Of a DNA stretch of 64,000 nt, positions 1-9,784 are shown piece after piece. A program made the translations under genes and the position numbers. The notes under the pieces are model-generated. The model worked only from the letters and a program-made list of their open reading frames with translations, was not told the origin of the DNA and did no database searches. Source of the DNA: Pseudomonas sessilinigenes (lineage in GTDB: Bacteria; Pseudomonadota; Gammaproteobacteria; Pseudomonadales; Pseudomonadaceae); the NCBI RefSeq assembly GCF_003850565.1, contig NZ_CP027706.1, positions 434,001-498,000 of the forward strand, in the 5' to 3' direction. Within the stretch, counting starts at the first letter, position 1. Every line of letters starts with the position of its first letter.

Positions 1-155
1 ACAGGCCCTGCATCTTTTTTCCTATCGGTGCAGCCGCTCCTCTCGTTTGGTCGAGCTGTTTGCAATAGCGCCGAACCAGGGCCTTCGCTCCGTGTCAGAC
101 CGACTAGGCTCAGTCAATTCCATGCTCACTGTGTATCTCGTCAGAGGTCGTAACG

Positions 156-2606
156 ATGACTCAGGAATCCCATGTTCGCGACACGCAGGTGGCGGCTTTT
201 CGTGAAGCCGTCCTGACCAAACTCACCTACGCGGTCGGCAAGGACCCGGACCATGCCTTCGACCATGACTGGTTCGAAGCCATTGCCCTGGCTGCGCGGG
301 ACCACATGGTCGATCACTGGATGGATCACACCCGGCAGATCTATCGCCGGGGGCAGAAGCGGGTGTACTACCTGTCCCTCGAGTTCCTGATCGGTCGATT
401 ACTGATCGATAGCCTGAGCAACCTCGGCTTGCTGGAGGTGGCGCAAGAGGCCCTGACGGACCTGGGGGTAGACCTGCAACGCATCCGCCTGCTGGAGCCC
501 GATGCGGCCCTGGGCAACGGTGGGCTGGGGCGCCTGGCGGCATGCTTCATGGAAAGCATGTCGAGCCTGGGTATCGCCGGCCATGGCTATGGCATTCGCT
601 ATGAGCACGGGCTGTTCCGCCAGGCCATCGTCGATGGCTGGCAACAGGAGCAGACCGAGCACTGGCTGGATTTCGGCAACCCCTGGGAGTTCGAACGGCC
701 CGAAGTGATCTACTCCATCGGTTTTGGCGGGGGTGTCGAGACCGTTGCCGACGAGGCCGGCGCTACCCGGCAAGTCTGGTCTGCGGCGGAGACGGTACGG
801 GCCGTGGCCTACGACACGCCGGTAGTGGGATGGCGCGGGGCCAGCGTCAACACCCTGCGCCTGTGGCGTGCCCGGGCCATGGAGGAGTTGCACCTGGAGC
901 GCTTCAATGCCGGCGACCACCTGGGGGCGGTCGCGGAGGTGGCCCGGGCCGAGAGCATCTCGCGGGTGCTGTACCCGGCCGACAGCACCGAAGCCGGGCA
1001 GGAACTGCGCCTGCGCCAGGAGTACTTCTTCGTCTCGGCGTCGTTGCAGGACCTGCTGCGCCGGCACAAGAACATGCATGACTCGGTACTCAGCCTCGGC
1101 GAACACGCGGCTATCCAGCTCAACGACACCCACCCATCGATCGCCGTGGCCGAGCTGATGCGCCAGTTGGTGGACCTGCACGGCATCGCCTGGGACGCGG
1201 CCTGGCAGATCACCGTGGAAACCCTGGCCTATACCAACCACACCCTGCTGCCCGAGGCGCTGGAGACCTGGCCGGTGGGGTTGATGGAGCGCCTGCTGCC
1301 GCGGCACATGCAGATCATCTACCTGATCAATGCCCAGCACATCGACTCGTTGCGGGCCAAGGGCATGCACGATTTCGACGTGCTGCGGGCGGTGTCGCTG
1401 ATCGAGGAGGACAACGGCCGCCGGGTACGCATGGGCAACCTGGCATTCCTCGGTTCCCACAGCGTCAACGGCGTATCCGGCCTGCATACCCAGCTGATGC
1501 GCAGCACGGTGTTCTCCGAGTTGCACAAGTTGTATCCGGAGCGGATCAACAACAAGACCAACGGCATCACCTTTCGCCGCTGGCTGTACCAGGCCAACCC
1601 GCAATTGACCCAGATGATGCTGGAAGCCGTGGGCCCCGAGCTGCTGGACAATCCCGAGGAGCTGCTGCTGGGGATCGAGCCCTTTGCCGAGAAAGCGGCG
1701 TTTCGCAAGCAGTTCGCCGAGCAGCGCTTGCACAGCAAGCGGGCCCTGGCGGCGATCATCCACGAGCGCCTGGGTATTGCCGTCAACCCGGCGGCGATGT
1801 TCGATGTCCAGGTCAAGCGCATCCATGAGTACAAGCGCCAGTTGCTCAATCTGTTGCACACCGTGGCCTTGTACCAGGCGATCCGCGCCGAGCCGGAAAC
1901 CGACTGGGTGCCGCGGGTGAAGATCTTCGCCGGCAAGGCCGCCGCCAGCTACCACCAGGCCAAGCTGATCATCAAGCTGACCAACGACATCGCCCGTACG
2001 GTGAACAACGACCCTACGGTGCGGGGCCTGCTCAAGGTGGTGTTCCTACCCAATTACAACGTCAGCCTGGCTGAAAGCATCATTCCCGCGGCGGACCTGT
2101 CGGAGCAGATTTCCACCGCCGGCTTCGAAGCCTCGGGTACCAGCAACATGAAGTTCGGCCTCAATGGCGCCTTGACCATCGGCACCCTGGATGGCGCCAA
2201 CGTCGAGATGTGCGAGCGGGTCGGCGCCGAGCACATGTTTATCTTCGGCCTCAGCGCCCAGCAGGTGGAGGCCCGCAAGCGCAATGGCGAATTCAGCGCC
2301 GGGCCGGACATCGCCGCCTCCCATCGCCTCAACGATGTGTTGCAGGCGATCCGTGGTGGCGTGTTCTCCCCGGACGATCCGTCGCGCTATACCGGCCTGG
2401 TCGACTCGCTGGTGGATTACGATCGATTCCTGGTCTGTGCCGACTTCGATGCCTATTGGAGTGCCCAGGCCCGGGTCGAGGAGCGCTGGCACGACTCCAA
2501 GGAGTGGTGGCGCTCTGCGGTGCTCAACAGTGCGCGGATGGGCTGGTTCTCATCGGACCGGACCATTCGCGAGTACGCCACGCAGATCTGGAAGGCCTTG
2601 GAGTGA
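156..2606 (+). CDS. glgP: Glycogen/maltodextrin phosphorylase
   Basis: Cytoplasmic GT35 phosphorylase that releases glucose-1-phosphate from alpha-1,4-glucan chains. The 816-residue length is normal for the bacterial family. The N-terminal part has the conserved block YYLSLEFLIGR and the glycine-rich GNGGLGRLAACF; the C-terminal domain has the pyridoxal-phosphate signature EASGTSNMKFGLNG, whose Lys666 should form the Schiff base. The ATG is preceded by AGAGGT at 143-148. No other glycogen gene is next to it in the window, and a hairpin follows about 30 bases after the stop, so it looks monocistronic. Family identity is secure; preference for glycogen over maltodextrin cannot be read from sequence. 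Confidence 0.96.
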   Translation: MTQESHVRDTQVAAFREAVLTKLTYAVGKDPDHAFDHDWFEAIALAARDHMVDHWMDHTRQIYRRGQKRVYYLSLEFLIGRLLIDSLSNLGLLEVAQEALTDLGVDLQRIRLLEPDAALGNGGLGRLAACFMESMSSLGIAGHGYGIRYEHGLFRQAIVDGWQQEQTEHWLDFGNPWEFERPEVIYSIGFGGGVETVADEAGATRQVWSAAETVRAVAYDTPVVGWRGASVNTLRLWRARAMEELHLERFNAGDHLGAVAEVARAESISRVLYPADSTEAGQELRLRQEYFFVSASLQDLLRRHKNMHDSVLSLGEHAAIQLNDTHPSIAVAELMRQLVDLHGIAWDAAWQITVETLAYTNHTLLPEALETWPVGLMERLLPRHMQIIYLINAQHIDSLRAKGMHDFDVLRAVSLIEEDNGRRVRMGNLAFLGSHSVNGVSGLHTQLMRSTVFSELHKLYPERINNKTNGITFRRWLYQANPQLTQMMLEAVGPELLDNPEELLLGIEPFAEKAAFRKQFAEQRLHSKRALAAIIHERLGIAVNPAAMFDVQVKRIHEYKRQLLNLLHTVALYQAIRAEPETDWVPRVKIFAGKAAASYHQAKLIIKLTNDIARTVNNDPTVRGLLKVVFLPNYNVSLAESIIPAADLSEQISTAGFEASGTSNMKFGLNGALTIGTLDGANVEMCERVGAEHMFIFGLSAQQVEARKRNGEFSAGPDIAASHRLNDVLQAIRGGVFSPDDPSRYTGLVDSLVDYDRFLVCADFDAYWSAQARVEERWHDSKEWWRSAVLNSARMGWFSSDRTIREYATQIWKALE

Positions 2607-2636
2607 ACCCCGGGGAATATCCGGAACTGTGAGCGA

Positions 2637-2656
2637 GGCCCAGCGTGCGCTGGGCC
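2637..2656 (+). terminator. Hairpin after glgP, probable terminator
   Basis: Perfect 9-bp stem GGCCCAGCG/CGCTGGGCC with a 2-base TG centre (so the real loop opens one or two pairs), 30 bases after the glgP stop. It is followed by only two T residues, so it is a weak intrinsic terminator at best. A separate promoter for the next gene must then lie in 2657-2815. Confidence 0.45.
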
Positions 2657-2815
2657 TTGTCGATATACTTGGCGGCGTTTTTTCCCCGGCTCGTGCCTTG
2701 GCGTTCGTGCCTGGCTTCCAAAGGGAATGGCGAGCCTTGCCGGCGCTGGTGCGAAGGCCGCATAAAAAGAAAGGCTGGATCTGTCCGTCAACGGGCTGTT
2801 TAGGGATGTCGACAC

Positions 2816-5800
2816 ATGCAATGGATGTTCATGTTGTTGGGGGTGGTGCTGGGGTGGGTAGTCGATGAGTCTTTCGGCGATGCTCTGATCGGTGCCTTTA
2901 TCGGCCTGGCCATTGGCTTGGCTTTTCGCCTGGGCCTCCTGCACAAGCAGGTTGGCGAGCAGCAGCGCGAGCTGGAACGGGCCAAGGAGGCGCTGTCGAG
3001 TTTGGGCCAGCGCCTGGCGCTATTGGAGGCCGGCTCCAGCCCGCCCGCCGAGCCCGTGGTGCAGCCCGAGGCCAGCGCCAGCAGCGCGCCAGCTGCCGAG
3101 GCCACGAGCGATCTCGGTTTTGTGCCAGCCCCCGAGCCGACCCCGGAATTTGTTCTCGATGAGGTCCAGCCTGTGCAGCCATTGCCTGCTGCCGCGGACC
3201 TGATCTGGGAGTTGCCTGTGACCGCCAAGCCAGCCACTGCCATGGCCAGCGAACCCTTGCCGGATTCGGTGTGGCAGCCACAACCGCAAGCGCCTGAGGC
3301 GCGTCCATCGACTGTACCCCAGACCCATGAGCCCAACCTGATCGAGCGCGCCATCAGCGGCGCCCGCAATTGGCTATTTGGCGGCAATACCGTGCTGCGG
3401 GTCGGGGTCGTGCTGTTGTTCCTCGGCTTGGCATTCCTCCTGCGCTATGCCACCGAAGGCGTGGTGGTGCCCATCGAGTTGCGCTATGCCGGGGTCGCGG
3501 CCTGTTCCCTGGGCCTACTGGGCCTGGGGTGGTGGCTGCGCCGACGTAACGGTGCCTATGCCCTGATGCTCCAGGGCACAGGGATCGCGGTGCTGTACCT
3601 GACGGTGTTCGCGGCCATGCGCCTGCACCCACTGCTCGATCCTTCCGCGGCGCTGGGGCTGTTGGTGGCGGTGACGCTGTTCTCGGCGATCCTGGCCATC
3701 ACCCAGGATGCCCTGGGGCTGGCCGCTGCGGCGGCCCTGGGCGGGTTTGCCGCACCGATCCTCACCTCCACCGGCGCGGGCAGCCATGTGGCCCTGTTCA
3801 GCTATTTCGCCCTGCTCAACGCCGGCATCCTGGCCATCGCCTGGTTCAAGGCCTGGCGCCTGCTCAACCTGATCGGTTTCGTGGGTACCTTCGGTATCGG
3901 CTTCGCCTGGGGCATGCGCTCCTACACTCCGGAACTGCTGTGGAGCACCGAGCCGTTCCTGATCCTGTTCTTCGTCATGTACCTGGCTATCGGCCTGCTG
4001 TTCACCCGGCGCAAGTTGCTGGACATGAGCGATGCGCCGGCCGACGGCAATCGCCAGGCGCTGCTGCAATGGTCGGTGCGCAAGGGCGACTATGTCGATG
4101 GCAGCCTGCTCTTCGGCCCGCCATTGGTGGGTTTCGGCCTGCAGCTGGCGCTGGTCCAGCACCTGGAATTTGCCGCCTCCTTCAGCGCCCTGGCCCTGGG
4201 CCTGGTCTATATGGTGCTGGCACGCCTGCTGCTGGGGGGCCGGGCGGTGTTGCTGGGCGAGACCTGCCTGGCCCTGGGCGTGATTTTCGCCAGCCTGGCG
4301 ATTCCCCTGGGGCTGGATGCGCGCTGGACCGCTGCGGCCTGGGCGGTCGAGGGCGCCGGGATCTTCTGGCTTGGCATGCGCCAGCAGCGTTCGCTGGCCC
4401 AGGCCTTCGCCCTGCTGCTGCAAGCAGGTTCGGCCGCGGCCTTCCTCGATTCAGTGCGTTTTGCCAGCACCAGCCTGCTGTCCGGTGCGCCCCTGGGGGC
4501 GCTGCTGCTGGGCGGGGCCTTGCTGTTCAGCTACGACCAGTTGCGGCGCACGCCAAAGGCCCTGTTGCCGAACTGGCTGAAGGAGGGCATCCGGCCGCTG
4601 CTGGCGGTGGCGGGCCTGGGGTTCCTGTACCTGCTGGCGCCGCTGTTCTTCCTCACCCAGGGCACGGCCATCAGTTGGGCCCTGGCGGGGCTGGCGACCC
4701 TGTTCGTCGGCCTGCGCCTGCAGTCGCGGACGTTCCTGTTCAGCGCATTCGCCATCCAGTTGCTCGGTGGGGCATTGTTCCTGACGGGCCTCAAAGGTGC
4801 GGATGCCGGGGCCAATGGGGTGTTCGGTAGTGGCTGGAGCGGATTGATGAGCGCTTCGCTGATTGGCCTGGCGCTGATCGGCGGCATGCTGGTGGCATCG
4901 CGCGATGCCATGGTGCGCGACGATCCGCGCCTGTTGCGCGGCCTGTCGCTGGTGCTGCTGGCGGGGCTGGTGCTGATCAACCTGGCGGTGCTGTTCGTCC
5001 TGCCGTGGCGTACCGCCAGCGGTGTGTGGGCCGCCAGCGGCTTGCTGATCATCTGGCTGAGCCTGTACCTGCAGCAGCGGGTGAGCTTTGTCTTCGGCCT
5101 GGCCCTGCAGGTAATCGGTGGCAGCGCTTTCCTGTTGGCCGGTTCGGACTGGTTCCATGGCGCCGTGGCCGAAGGCGTGCGCCCCCTGGCCAATGGCGAC
5201 TTCTGGACGCCGATGGTGCTGGCACTGGCAGCGCTGTTGGGCGCTTGGCGCCTGCAACGCGGCAACCATGGTTCGGCGTTCGACACCCTGGGCCTGGGGT
5301 ACCTGGCCGACTTGCTGCTGGCCTGGGGCGCGTGCTGGTGGGCGTTCACCTGGACCAAGGAAGTGCTGCGCTTCGCTCCGGATCATTTGCAGCCGGCCCT
5401 GCTGTTGGCACTGGCCACGGCCAGCGTAGCGCTCGCGGCCTTGCTGGCGGTGCGCCTGCAATGGAAGTCCCTGGGCCTGTTGGGCAGCCTGCTGATCCCG
5501 GCTGGGGCCCTGGTGCTGATGGCTTCCTGGACCTTACGCTACCATCCGGCGGCGAACTTCGGCTGGCTGGCTTGGGCACTGCTGTTCGTCGTGCACTTCT
5601 TCAGCCTGCGGCGCTTGGCGAGTTTGCTGCCGGCCCGAGTGGCAAGCGTCGCTCATGTGCTGGGTTGCTGGCTGTTGATCGGCGTGCTGGCACTGGAGTT
5701 GCGTTATGGCCTGCTGTTGTTGTCCGAGCAGTACAACGCCTGGCGCTGGTTGGGCTGGGCGATCCTGCCGAGCCTGTACCTGGTGGCGATGGCGGTACCT

Positions 5801-6466
5801 CGCAACTGGCCATGGCCGGTGGGCAGTTACTCCCGGGAGTATCGCCTGTATGCCGCGCTACCCCTGGCGGTGCTGATGCTTGGCTGGTTCTGGCTGGCCA
5901 ACGTGTTCAGCGACGGGCGCGCCGAGCCATTGCCGTACCTGCCATTGATCAACCCGTTGGAGCTGGGGCTGCTGTTCGCCCTGTTCGGGGTCTATGTCTG
6001 GTCGCGCAGTGCGGTCCGGGAGCTGGCGATTCGCGGCGATTACGCCGAGCGTGGTACGCAACTGGTGGCCGGGGTGTCGCTGTTCGCCTTCTTCACCGTG
6101 CTGGTCATGCGCGCGGCCCATCACTGGAGCGGGGTGCCGTTCCATCCTGATGCGTTGTTGGAGTCGATGATGGTCCAGGCCGGGCTGTCCATTGTCTGGA
6201 CCTTGATCGCCTTGAGCCTGATGATCGGCGGACATCTGCGTCATCGTCGCGAGGTCTGGCTGATCGGTGCGGCGCTGATTGCCGTGGTGGTGGCCAAGCT
6301 GTTCCTGGTGGAGTTGAGTAACCGTGGCGGGCTGGCACGCATTGTCTCGTTCATCGGTGTTGGAGTGCTGTTGCTGGTCGTGGGCTATTTCGCCCCGTTG
6401 CCGCCCAAGCGGGCGGAGGTCGAGCCTGAGGCTGGCAAATCGTTGAATGAAGGAGTGTCGTCTTGA
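2816..6466 (+). CDS. DUF2339 polytopic inner-membrane protein
   Basis: Very large (1216 aa) membrane protein of unknown function. After one N-terminal hydrophobic segment there is a short coiled coil (about residues 42-75, QQRELERAKEALSSLGQRL) and a Pro/Ala/Glu-rich linker to about 165. Then comes the typical DUF2339 entry block (NWLFGGNTVLRVGV, FLGLAFLLRYATE) followed by an almost unbroken run of hydrophobic segments to the C-terminus, roughly 25-30 in all. AGGGA lies upstream of the ATG; Met4 is an alternative start. The next gene starts inside its stop codon, so the two are translationally coupled. I do not recognise a catalytic motif. A role in the cell envelope is inference from topology and partner only. 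Confidence 0.85.
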   Translation: MQWMFMLLGVVLGWVVDESFGDALIGAFIGLAIGLAFRLGLLHKQVGEQQRELERAKEALSSLGQRLALLEAGSSPPAEPVVQPEASASSAPAAEATSDLGFVPAPEPTPEFVLDEVQPVQPLPAAADLIWELPVTAKPATAMASEPLPDSVWQPQPQAPEARPSTVPQTHEPNLIERAISGARNWLFGGNTVLRVGVVLLFLGLAFLLRYATEGVVVPIELRYAGVAACSLGLLGLGWWLRRRNGAYALMLQGTGIAVLYLTVFAAMRLHPLLDPSAALGLLVAVTLFSAILAITQDALGLAAAAALGGFAAPILTSTGAGSHVALFSYFALLNAGILAIAWFKAWRLLNLIGFVGTFGIGFAWGMRSYTPELLWSTEPFLILFFVMYLAIGLLFTRRKLLDMSDAPADGNRQALLQWSVRKGDYVDGSLLFGPPLVGFGLQLALVQHLEFAASFSALALGLVYMVLARLLLGGRAVLLGETCLALGVIFASLAIPLGLDARWTAAAWAVEGAGIFWLGMRQQRSLAQAFALLLQAGSAAAFLDSVRFASTSLLSGAPLGALLLGGALLFSYDQLRRTPKALLPNWLKEGIRPLLAVAGLGFLYLLAPLFFLTQGTAISWALAGLATLFVGLRLQSRTFLFSAFAIQLLGGALFLTGLKGADAGANGVFGSGWSGLMSASLIGLALIGGMLVASRDAMVRDDPRLLRGLSLVLLAGLVLINLAVLFVLPWRTASGVWAASGLLIIWLSLYLQQRVSFVFGLALQVIGGSAFLLAGSDWFHGAVAEGVRPLANGDFWTPMVLALAALLGAWRLQRGNHGSAFDTLGLGYLADLLLAWGACWWAFTWTKEVLRFAPDHLQPALLLALATASVALAALLAVRLQWKSLGLLGSLLIPAGALVLMASWTLRYHPAANFGWLAWALLFVVHFFSLRRLASLLPARVASVAHVLGCWLLIGVLALELRYGLLLLSEQYNAWRWLGWAILPSLYLVAMAVPRNWPWPVGSYSREYRLYAALPLAVLMLGWFWLANVFSDGRAEPLPYLPLINPLELGLLFALFGVYVWSRSAVRELAIRGDYAERGTQLVAGVSLFAFFTVLVMRAAHHWSGVPFHPDALLESMMVQAGLSIVWTLIALSLMIGGHLRHRREVWLIGAALIAVVVAKLFLVELSNRGGLARIVSFIGVGVLLLVVGYFAPLPPKRAEVEPEAGKSLNEGVSS

Positions 6467-7842
6467 GTCGTAAGTTGAGCCTGCGCTGGTGGGGGGCCAT
6501 GGGCCTGTGTGTGGCGTTGTCCGCGATGGCCCAGGAGCGACCGGCGGACTTCAAGTCCCTGGTGCCCTTGAGCCTGAGTGGCGAAGGGCCCTGGTATCGC
6601 CTGGAGCTGCCCCTGGGCGTGCAGTTGCGTGCCAGCCAGGCCGACCTGCGGGATGTGCGGGTGTTCAATGGCGCCGGTGAGCTCCAGGCCTATGCCCTGG
6701 CTCGCCAGCAGGCGCAGTCCACCGAGCAGCGCAACCTCAGTGCGGTGAAATGGTTCCCGCTGTACAACTCGGCGCAGGCCGGTGACAGCCCGCCCAGCGT
6801 GCGGGTGCAATCCAATGCCAATGGCACCCTGGTGCAAGTCCAGCCTTCGACCCAGCTGGAGGCGGGAGAGGAAGTGCTGCGCGGATGGCTATTGGATGCC
6901 AGCGCGATCAAGGCGCCGTTGCAGCAGTTGGTCCTGGACTGGGTCAGCGAACACGATGGTTTCCAGCGTTTCAGCATTGAAGCCAGCGACGATTTGCAGC
7001 ATTGGCAGCCCTGGGGGGACGGCCAGGTGGCACGCCTGTCGTTCGCCGATGAACGGATCGAACAGCATGAAGTGGCCTTGCCCGGGCAGACGGCGCGCTA
7101 CCTGCGCTTGTTGTGGCAGTCGCCGCAGGCAGCGCCGACGCTGACAGCTGCGCAGTTGCAAAGCAGCACCACCAGTAGCCAGCCATCGCCGCTGGCGTGG
7201 TCGCAACCGTTGGCAGGCAGTGTGGCCAAGCCGGGGGAGTACAGTTGGCAGTTGCCCATGGGGCTGAATGTCGAACGGGTACGAATCGAGCTCAAACAGG
7301 CCAACAGCCTGGCTCCGGCCAGGCTTTATGGGCGGCGTGAAAGCAGCTTGCCCTGGCAGCCCCTGGGTAATGGCTTGCTGTATCGCCTGACCCAGAATGG
7401 CCAGGATGTGCAGCACAATGAGCTGCAACTGCCAGGACAAACCGTGCAGCAACTCAAGCTGGTGGTGGACGAGCGGGGCGGTGGCCTGGGGGCCGAGGCG
7501 CCCAACCTGGAATTTGCCGTGCGCGGTGTGCAGCTGGTGTTCTTGGCTCGTGGCGACGGGCCTTTTACCCTGGCACTGGGCAATTCCGCGGTGAGTGCAG
7601 CGAACTTGCCGTTGTCCACCCTGATTCCCGACTACAGCCCGCAGCGCCTCAAGGACCTGGGCCAGGCCCGGGTCGATGGCGCGTCGCAACTGGCGCCCGT
7701 GGCGACCAAGGACCCGGTCGCGCCTGCGTCCGCAGGCCCTGACTGGAAGAAGATCGGCCTGTGGGCGGTGCTGTTGCTGGGGGTGCTGGCCCTGGCGGGC
7801 ATGGCCTTCAGTCTGCTGCGCAAGCCCGAGGCCAAGCCCTGA
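6463..7842 (+). CDS. DUF3999 exported, membrane-anchored protein
   Basis: 459-aa protein with a cleavable-looking signal peptide (positive start, hydrophobic core, cut after AMA-QE near residue 24), a long extracytoplasmic part and one C-terminal membrane segment (about 430-452) ending in a short basic tail. The extracytoplasmic part has internally similar beta-rich stretches (FSIEASDDLQHWQPWGDG; LARLYGRRESSLPWQPLGNG is a looser echo), suggesting carbohydrate-binding-type beta sandwiches; that is inference. The start is TTG, set by AGGAG at 6451-6455 and overlapping the upstream TGA by two bases. It pairs with the DUF2339 gene and probably forms a complex with it. Function unknown. Confidence 0.83.
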   Translation: MSRKLSLRWWGAMGLCVALSAMAQERPADFKSLVPLSLSGEGPWYRLELPLGVQLRASQADLRDVRVFNGAGELQAYALARQQAQSTEQRNLSAVKWFPLYNSAQAGDSPPSVRVQSNANGTLVQVQPSTQLEAGEEVLRGWLLDASAIKAPLQQLVLDWVSEHDGFQRFSIEASDDLQHWQPWGDGQVARLSFADERIEQHEVALPGQTARYLRLLWQSPQAAPTLTAAQLQSSTTSSQPSPLAWSQPLAGSVAKPGEYSWQLPMGLNVERVRIELKQANSLAPARLYGRRESSLPWQPLGNGLLYRLTQNGQDVQHNELQLPGQTVQQLKLVVDERGGGLGAEAPNLEFAVRGVQLVFLARGDGPFTLALGNSAVSAANLPLSTLIPDYSPQRLKDLGQARVDGASQLAPVATKDPVAPASAGPDWKKIGLWAVLLLGVLALAGMAFSLLRKPEAKP

Positions 7843-7847
7843 GCCTG

Positions 7848-7899
7848 GGCAAGGAGGTTTGTCCCGATTGAACGTCCCACGGGAACGGGCCTCCTTGCC
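7848..7899. repeat. Inverted repeat between DUF3999 gene and fbp
   Basis: Perfect 10-bp arms GGCAAGGAGG (7848-7857) and CCTCCTTGCC (7890-7899) enclose 32 bases, which themselves can fold (GTCCC/GGGAAC). There is no T-tract after it. It could end the upstream transcript, protect a 3' end, or be a protein site; the sequence alone does not decide. Confidence 0.5.
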
Positions 7900-8029
7900 A
7901 TAATCCGACTACGCTCAAACCGGCGCCTGAACTCTATCTGCCAGTTCCCTGTCTCAGATGAGGAAATGCGCTTCGACTCGCGTTAAACTGCGCGGGTTTT
8001 TTAGCCCCCCATTCCTTCCGGAGCCTTCC

Positions 8030-9040
8030 ATGTCCCGCGTTACCCTGAGTCGCTACTTGATTGAGCAGACCCGCAGCAACAACACTCCTGCCGATCTGCG
8101 CTTCCTGATCGAAGTGGTGGCGCGTGCTTGCAAGGAAATCAGCCATGCCGTGTCCAAGGGCGCCCTGGGTGGCGTACTGGGCAGCATGGGTACGGAAAAC
8201 GTTCAGGGCGAAGTACAGAAGAAGCTCGACGTGATCTCCAACGAGATCCTGCTCGAAGCCAATGAGTGGGGCGGCCACCTGGCTGGCATGGCGTCCGAAG
8301 AAATGGACAATGCCTACCAGATCCCCGGCAAATACCCCAAGGGTGCCTACCTGCTGGTATTCGACCCGCTGGATGGTTCGTCCAACATCGACATCAACGC
8401 GCCGGTCGGTACCATCTTCTCGGTACAGCGTTGCCCTAACGAATACCTGAGCCAGAACGAAGCCCTGAATGAAAAGGCCTTCCTGCAGCCAGGCTCCAAG
8501 CAAGTGGCCGCCGGCTACGCGATCTACGGTCCGCAGACCATGCTGGTGCTGACCCTGGGCGATGGCGTCAAGGGCTTCACCCTGGATCGCGAAATGGGCA
8601 GCTTCGTCCTGACCCACGAGAACATCACCATTCCTGAAAGCACCCAGGAATTCGCCATCAACATGTCCAACCAGCGTCACTGGGAAGCCCCGGTCAAGCG
8701 CTATGTAGATGAGCTGCTGGCCGGCGATACCGGTCCGCTGGAGAAGAACTACAACATGCGCTGGGTCGCCGCGATGGTGGCTGACGTGCATCGCATCCTG
8801 ACCCGTGGCGGCCTGTTCATGTATCCGCGCGACAGCCGTGAACCGGAAAAACCCGGCAAGCTGCGCCTGATGTACGAAGCCAATCCGATGTCGTTCCTGG
8901 TGGAACAGGCGGGCGGCGCGTCCACCAACGGTCACCAGCGTATCCTCGACATCCAGCCTGAAGGCCTGCACCAGCGCGTAGCGGTGTTCTTGGGCTCCAA
9001 GGAAGAAGTGGCCCGGGTCACCGCCTACCACCAGGAGTAA
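8030..9040 (+). CDS. fbp: Fructose-1,6-bisphosphatase, class I
   Basis: Hydrolyses fructose-1,6-bisphosphate to fructose-6-phosphate in gluconeogenesis, which Pseudomonas needs when growing on organic and amino acids. 336 aa, the usual size. The class I signature [11 protein letters not shown] begins at residue 111 and carries the metal-binding Asp/Glu ligands; [18 protein letters not shown] and the glycine-rich [19 protein letters not shown] near the C-terminus are also typical. The chosen ATG gives [13 protein letters not shown], the family N-terminus; an ATG 24 codons upstream would add an unrelated leader. DUF924 follows after 3 bases. Confidence 0.97.
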   Translation: MSRVTLSRYLIEQTRSNNTPADLRFLIEVVARACKEISHAVSKGALGGVLGSMGTENVQGEVQKKLDVISNEILLEANEWGGHLAGMASEEMDNAYQIPGKYPKGAYLLVFDPLDGSSNIDINAPVGTIFSVQRCPNEYLSQNEALNEKAFLQPGSKQVAAGYAIYGPQTMLVLTLGDGVKGFTLDREMGSFVLTHENITIPESTQEFAINMSNQRHWEAPVKRYVDELLAGDTGPLEKNYNMRWVAAMVADVHRILTRGGLFMYPRDSREPEKPGKLRLMYEANPMSFLVEQAGGASTNGHQRILDIQPEGLHQRVAVFLGSKEEVARVTAYHQE

Positions 9041-9043
9041 ATC

Positions 9044-9646
9044 ATGAGCGCACCCTGGCAGCCTCTGCTCGATTGGTGGTTCGGCGATGCCCAGACGCCA
9101 GCGCAGATCGTGGCTGCCAAGGGTGGCTTGTGGTTTGGCAAGCGCGACAGCCAGGATCGTGAAGCGAAGGAGCGTTTTGGCGACCTGGTGGAGCAGGCCC
9201 TGGCTGGTGGTTTGACCGAATGGGCGCAAAGCCCCCAAGGCTGGCTGGCCCTGGTGCTGTTGCTGGACCAGCTGCCGCGCATGATCCATCGCGACACCCC
9301 CGGGGCATTCTCCGGCGACGCCCGCGCTCAGGCCCTGGTGGCCCAGGGTATTGCCGCAGACTTCGATCGGCGCCTGACGCCCATGCAGCGCTGCTTCATC
9401 TACCTGGTGTTCGAGCATTGCGAGCACCTGGCGGTGCAGAACGAAGCCGTGTCGCGCTTGGCTGCCTTGCACGACGAGCAACCATTGCAGGACCGCCCGG
9501 TCTTCGCCAGCCAATTGGACTATGCCGAACGGCACCAGAAGATCATCGCTCGCTTCGGGCGCTTTCCCCACCGCAACGCCATTCTCGGACGTGAATCCAG
9601 CGCCGAGGAACTGGCCTTCCTGCGCCAGCCCGGCTCAAGTTTCTAA
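9044..9646 (+). CDS. DUF924 family protein
   Basis: 200-aa soluble protein of the DUF924 (TPR-like helical) family. Recognisable blocks are the start VLxWWFGD-like LLDWWFGDAQTP, WLALVLLLDQLPRMIHRDTPGAF, and the C-terminal GRFPHRNAILGRESSAEE. The reaction or role is unknown. It starts 3 bases after the fbp stop, and its AGGAG ribosome site includes the end of the fbp reading frame, so the two are almost certainly cotranscribed and coupled. It could also be called a conserved hypothetical. Confidence 0.88.
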   Translation: MSAPWQPLLDWWFGDAQTPAQIVAAKGGLWFGKRDSQDREAKERFGDLVEQALAGGLTEWAQSPQGWLALVLLLDQLPRMIHRDTPGAFSGDARAQALVAQGIAADFDRRLTPMQRCFIYLVFEHCEHLAVQNEAVSRLAALHDEQPLQDRPVFASQLDYAERHQKIIARFGRFPHRNAILGRESSAEELAFLRQPGSSF

Positions 9647-9653
9647 TCCCTCC

Positions 9654-9690
9654 CTGTAGCCGCTGCCCAGCGGCGAGGTTGCGCCAAGGC
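9654..9690. repeat. REP-type palindromic element
   Basis: TGTAGCCGCTGCCCAGCGGCGAGG and following bases resemble the REP family whose head is TGTAGCCGCTGCCGA...GCGAGGCTGCG; a clearer copy lies at 33931-33960. It sits between the convergent ends of the DUF924 gene and a chemoreceptor gene, the normal place for REPs. Confidence 0.55.
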
Positions 9691-9784
9691 CCCAGGGCTT
9701 TGCGGCGCTTTTCCTGCCGAGGTGACTTCCGCGTCCCTGCGGGCCGTGTGCAGCTTGCGGCGGCGACACGAAGTGCAAAGGACG

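Noticed and set aside
399..1955. 518-codon open frame opposite glgP
   Set aside because: It mirrors the codon structure of glgP on the other strand, has His/Gln/Ala-rich composition typical of antisense frames in GC-rich DNA, and shows no family motif.
7934..9571. 545-codon open frame opposite fbp and DUF924
   Set aside because: Spans two real genes on the other strand and ignores their boundaries; no motif.
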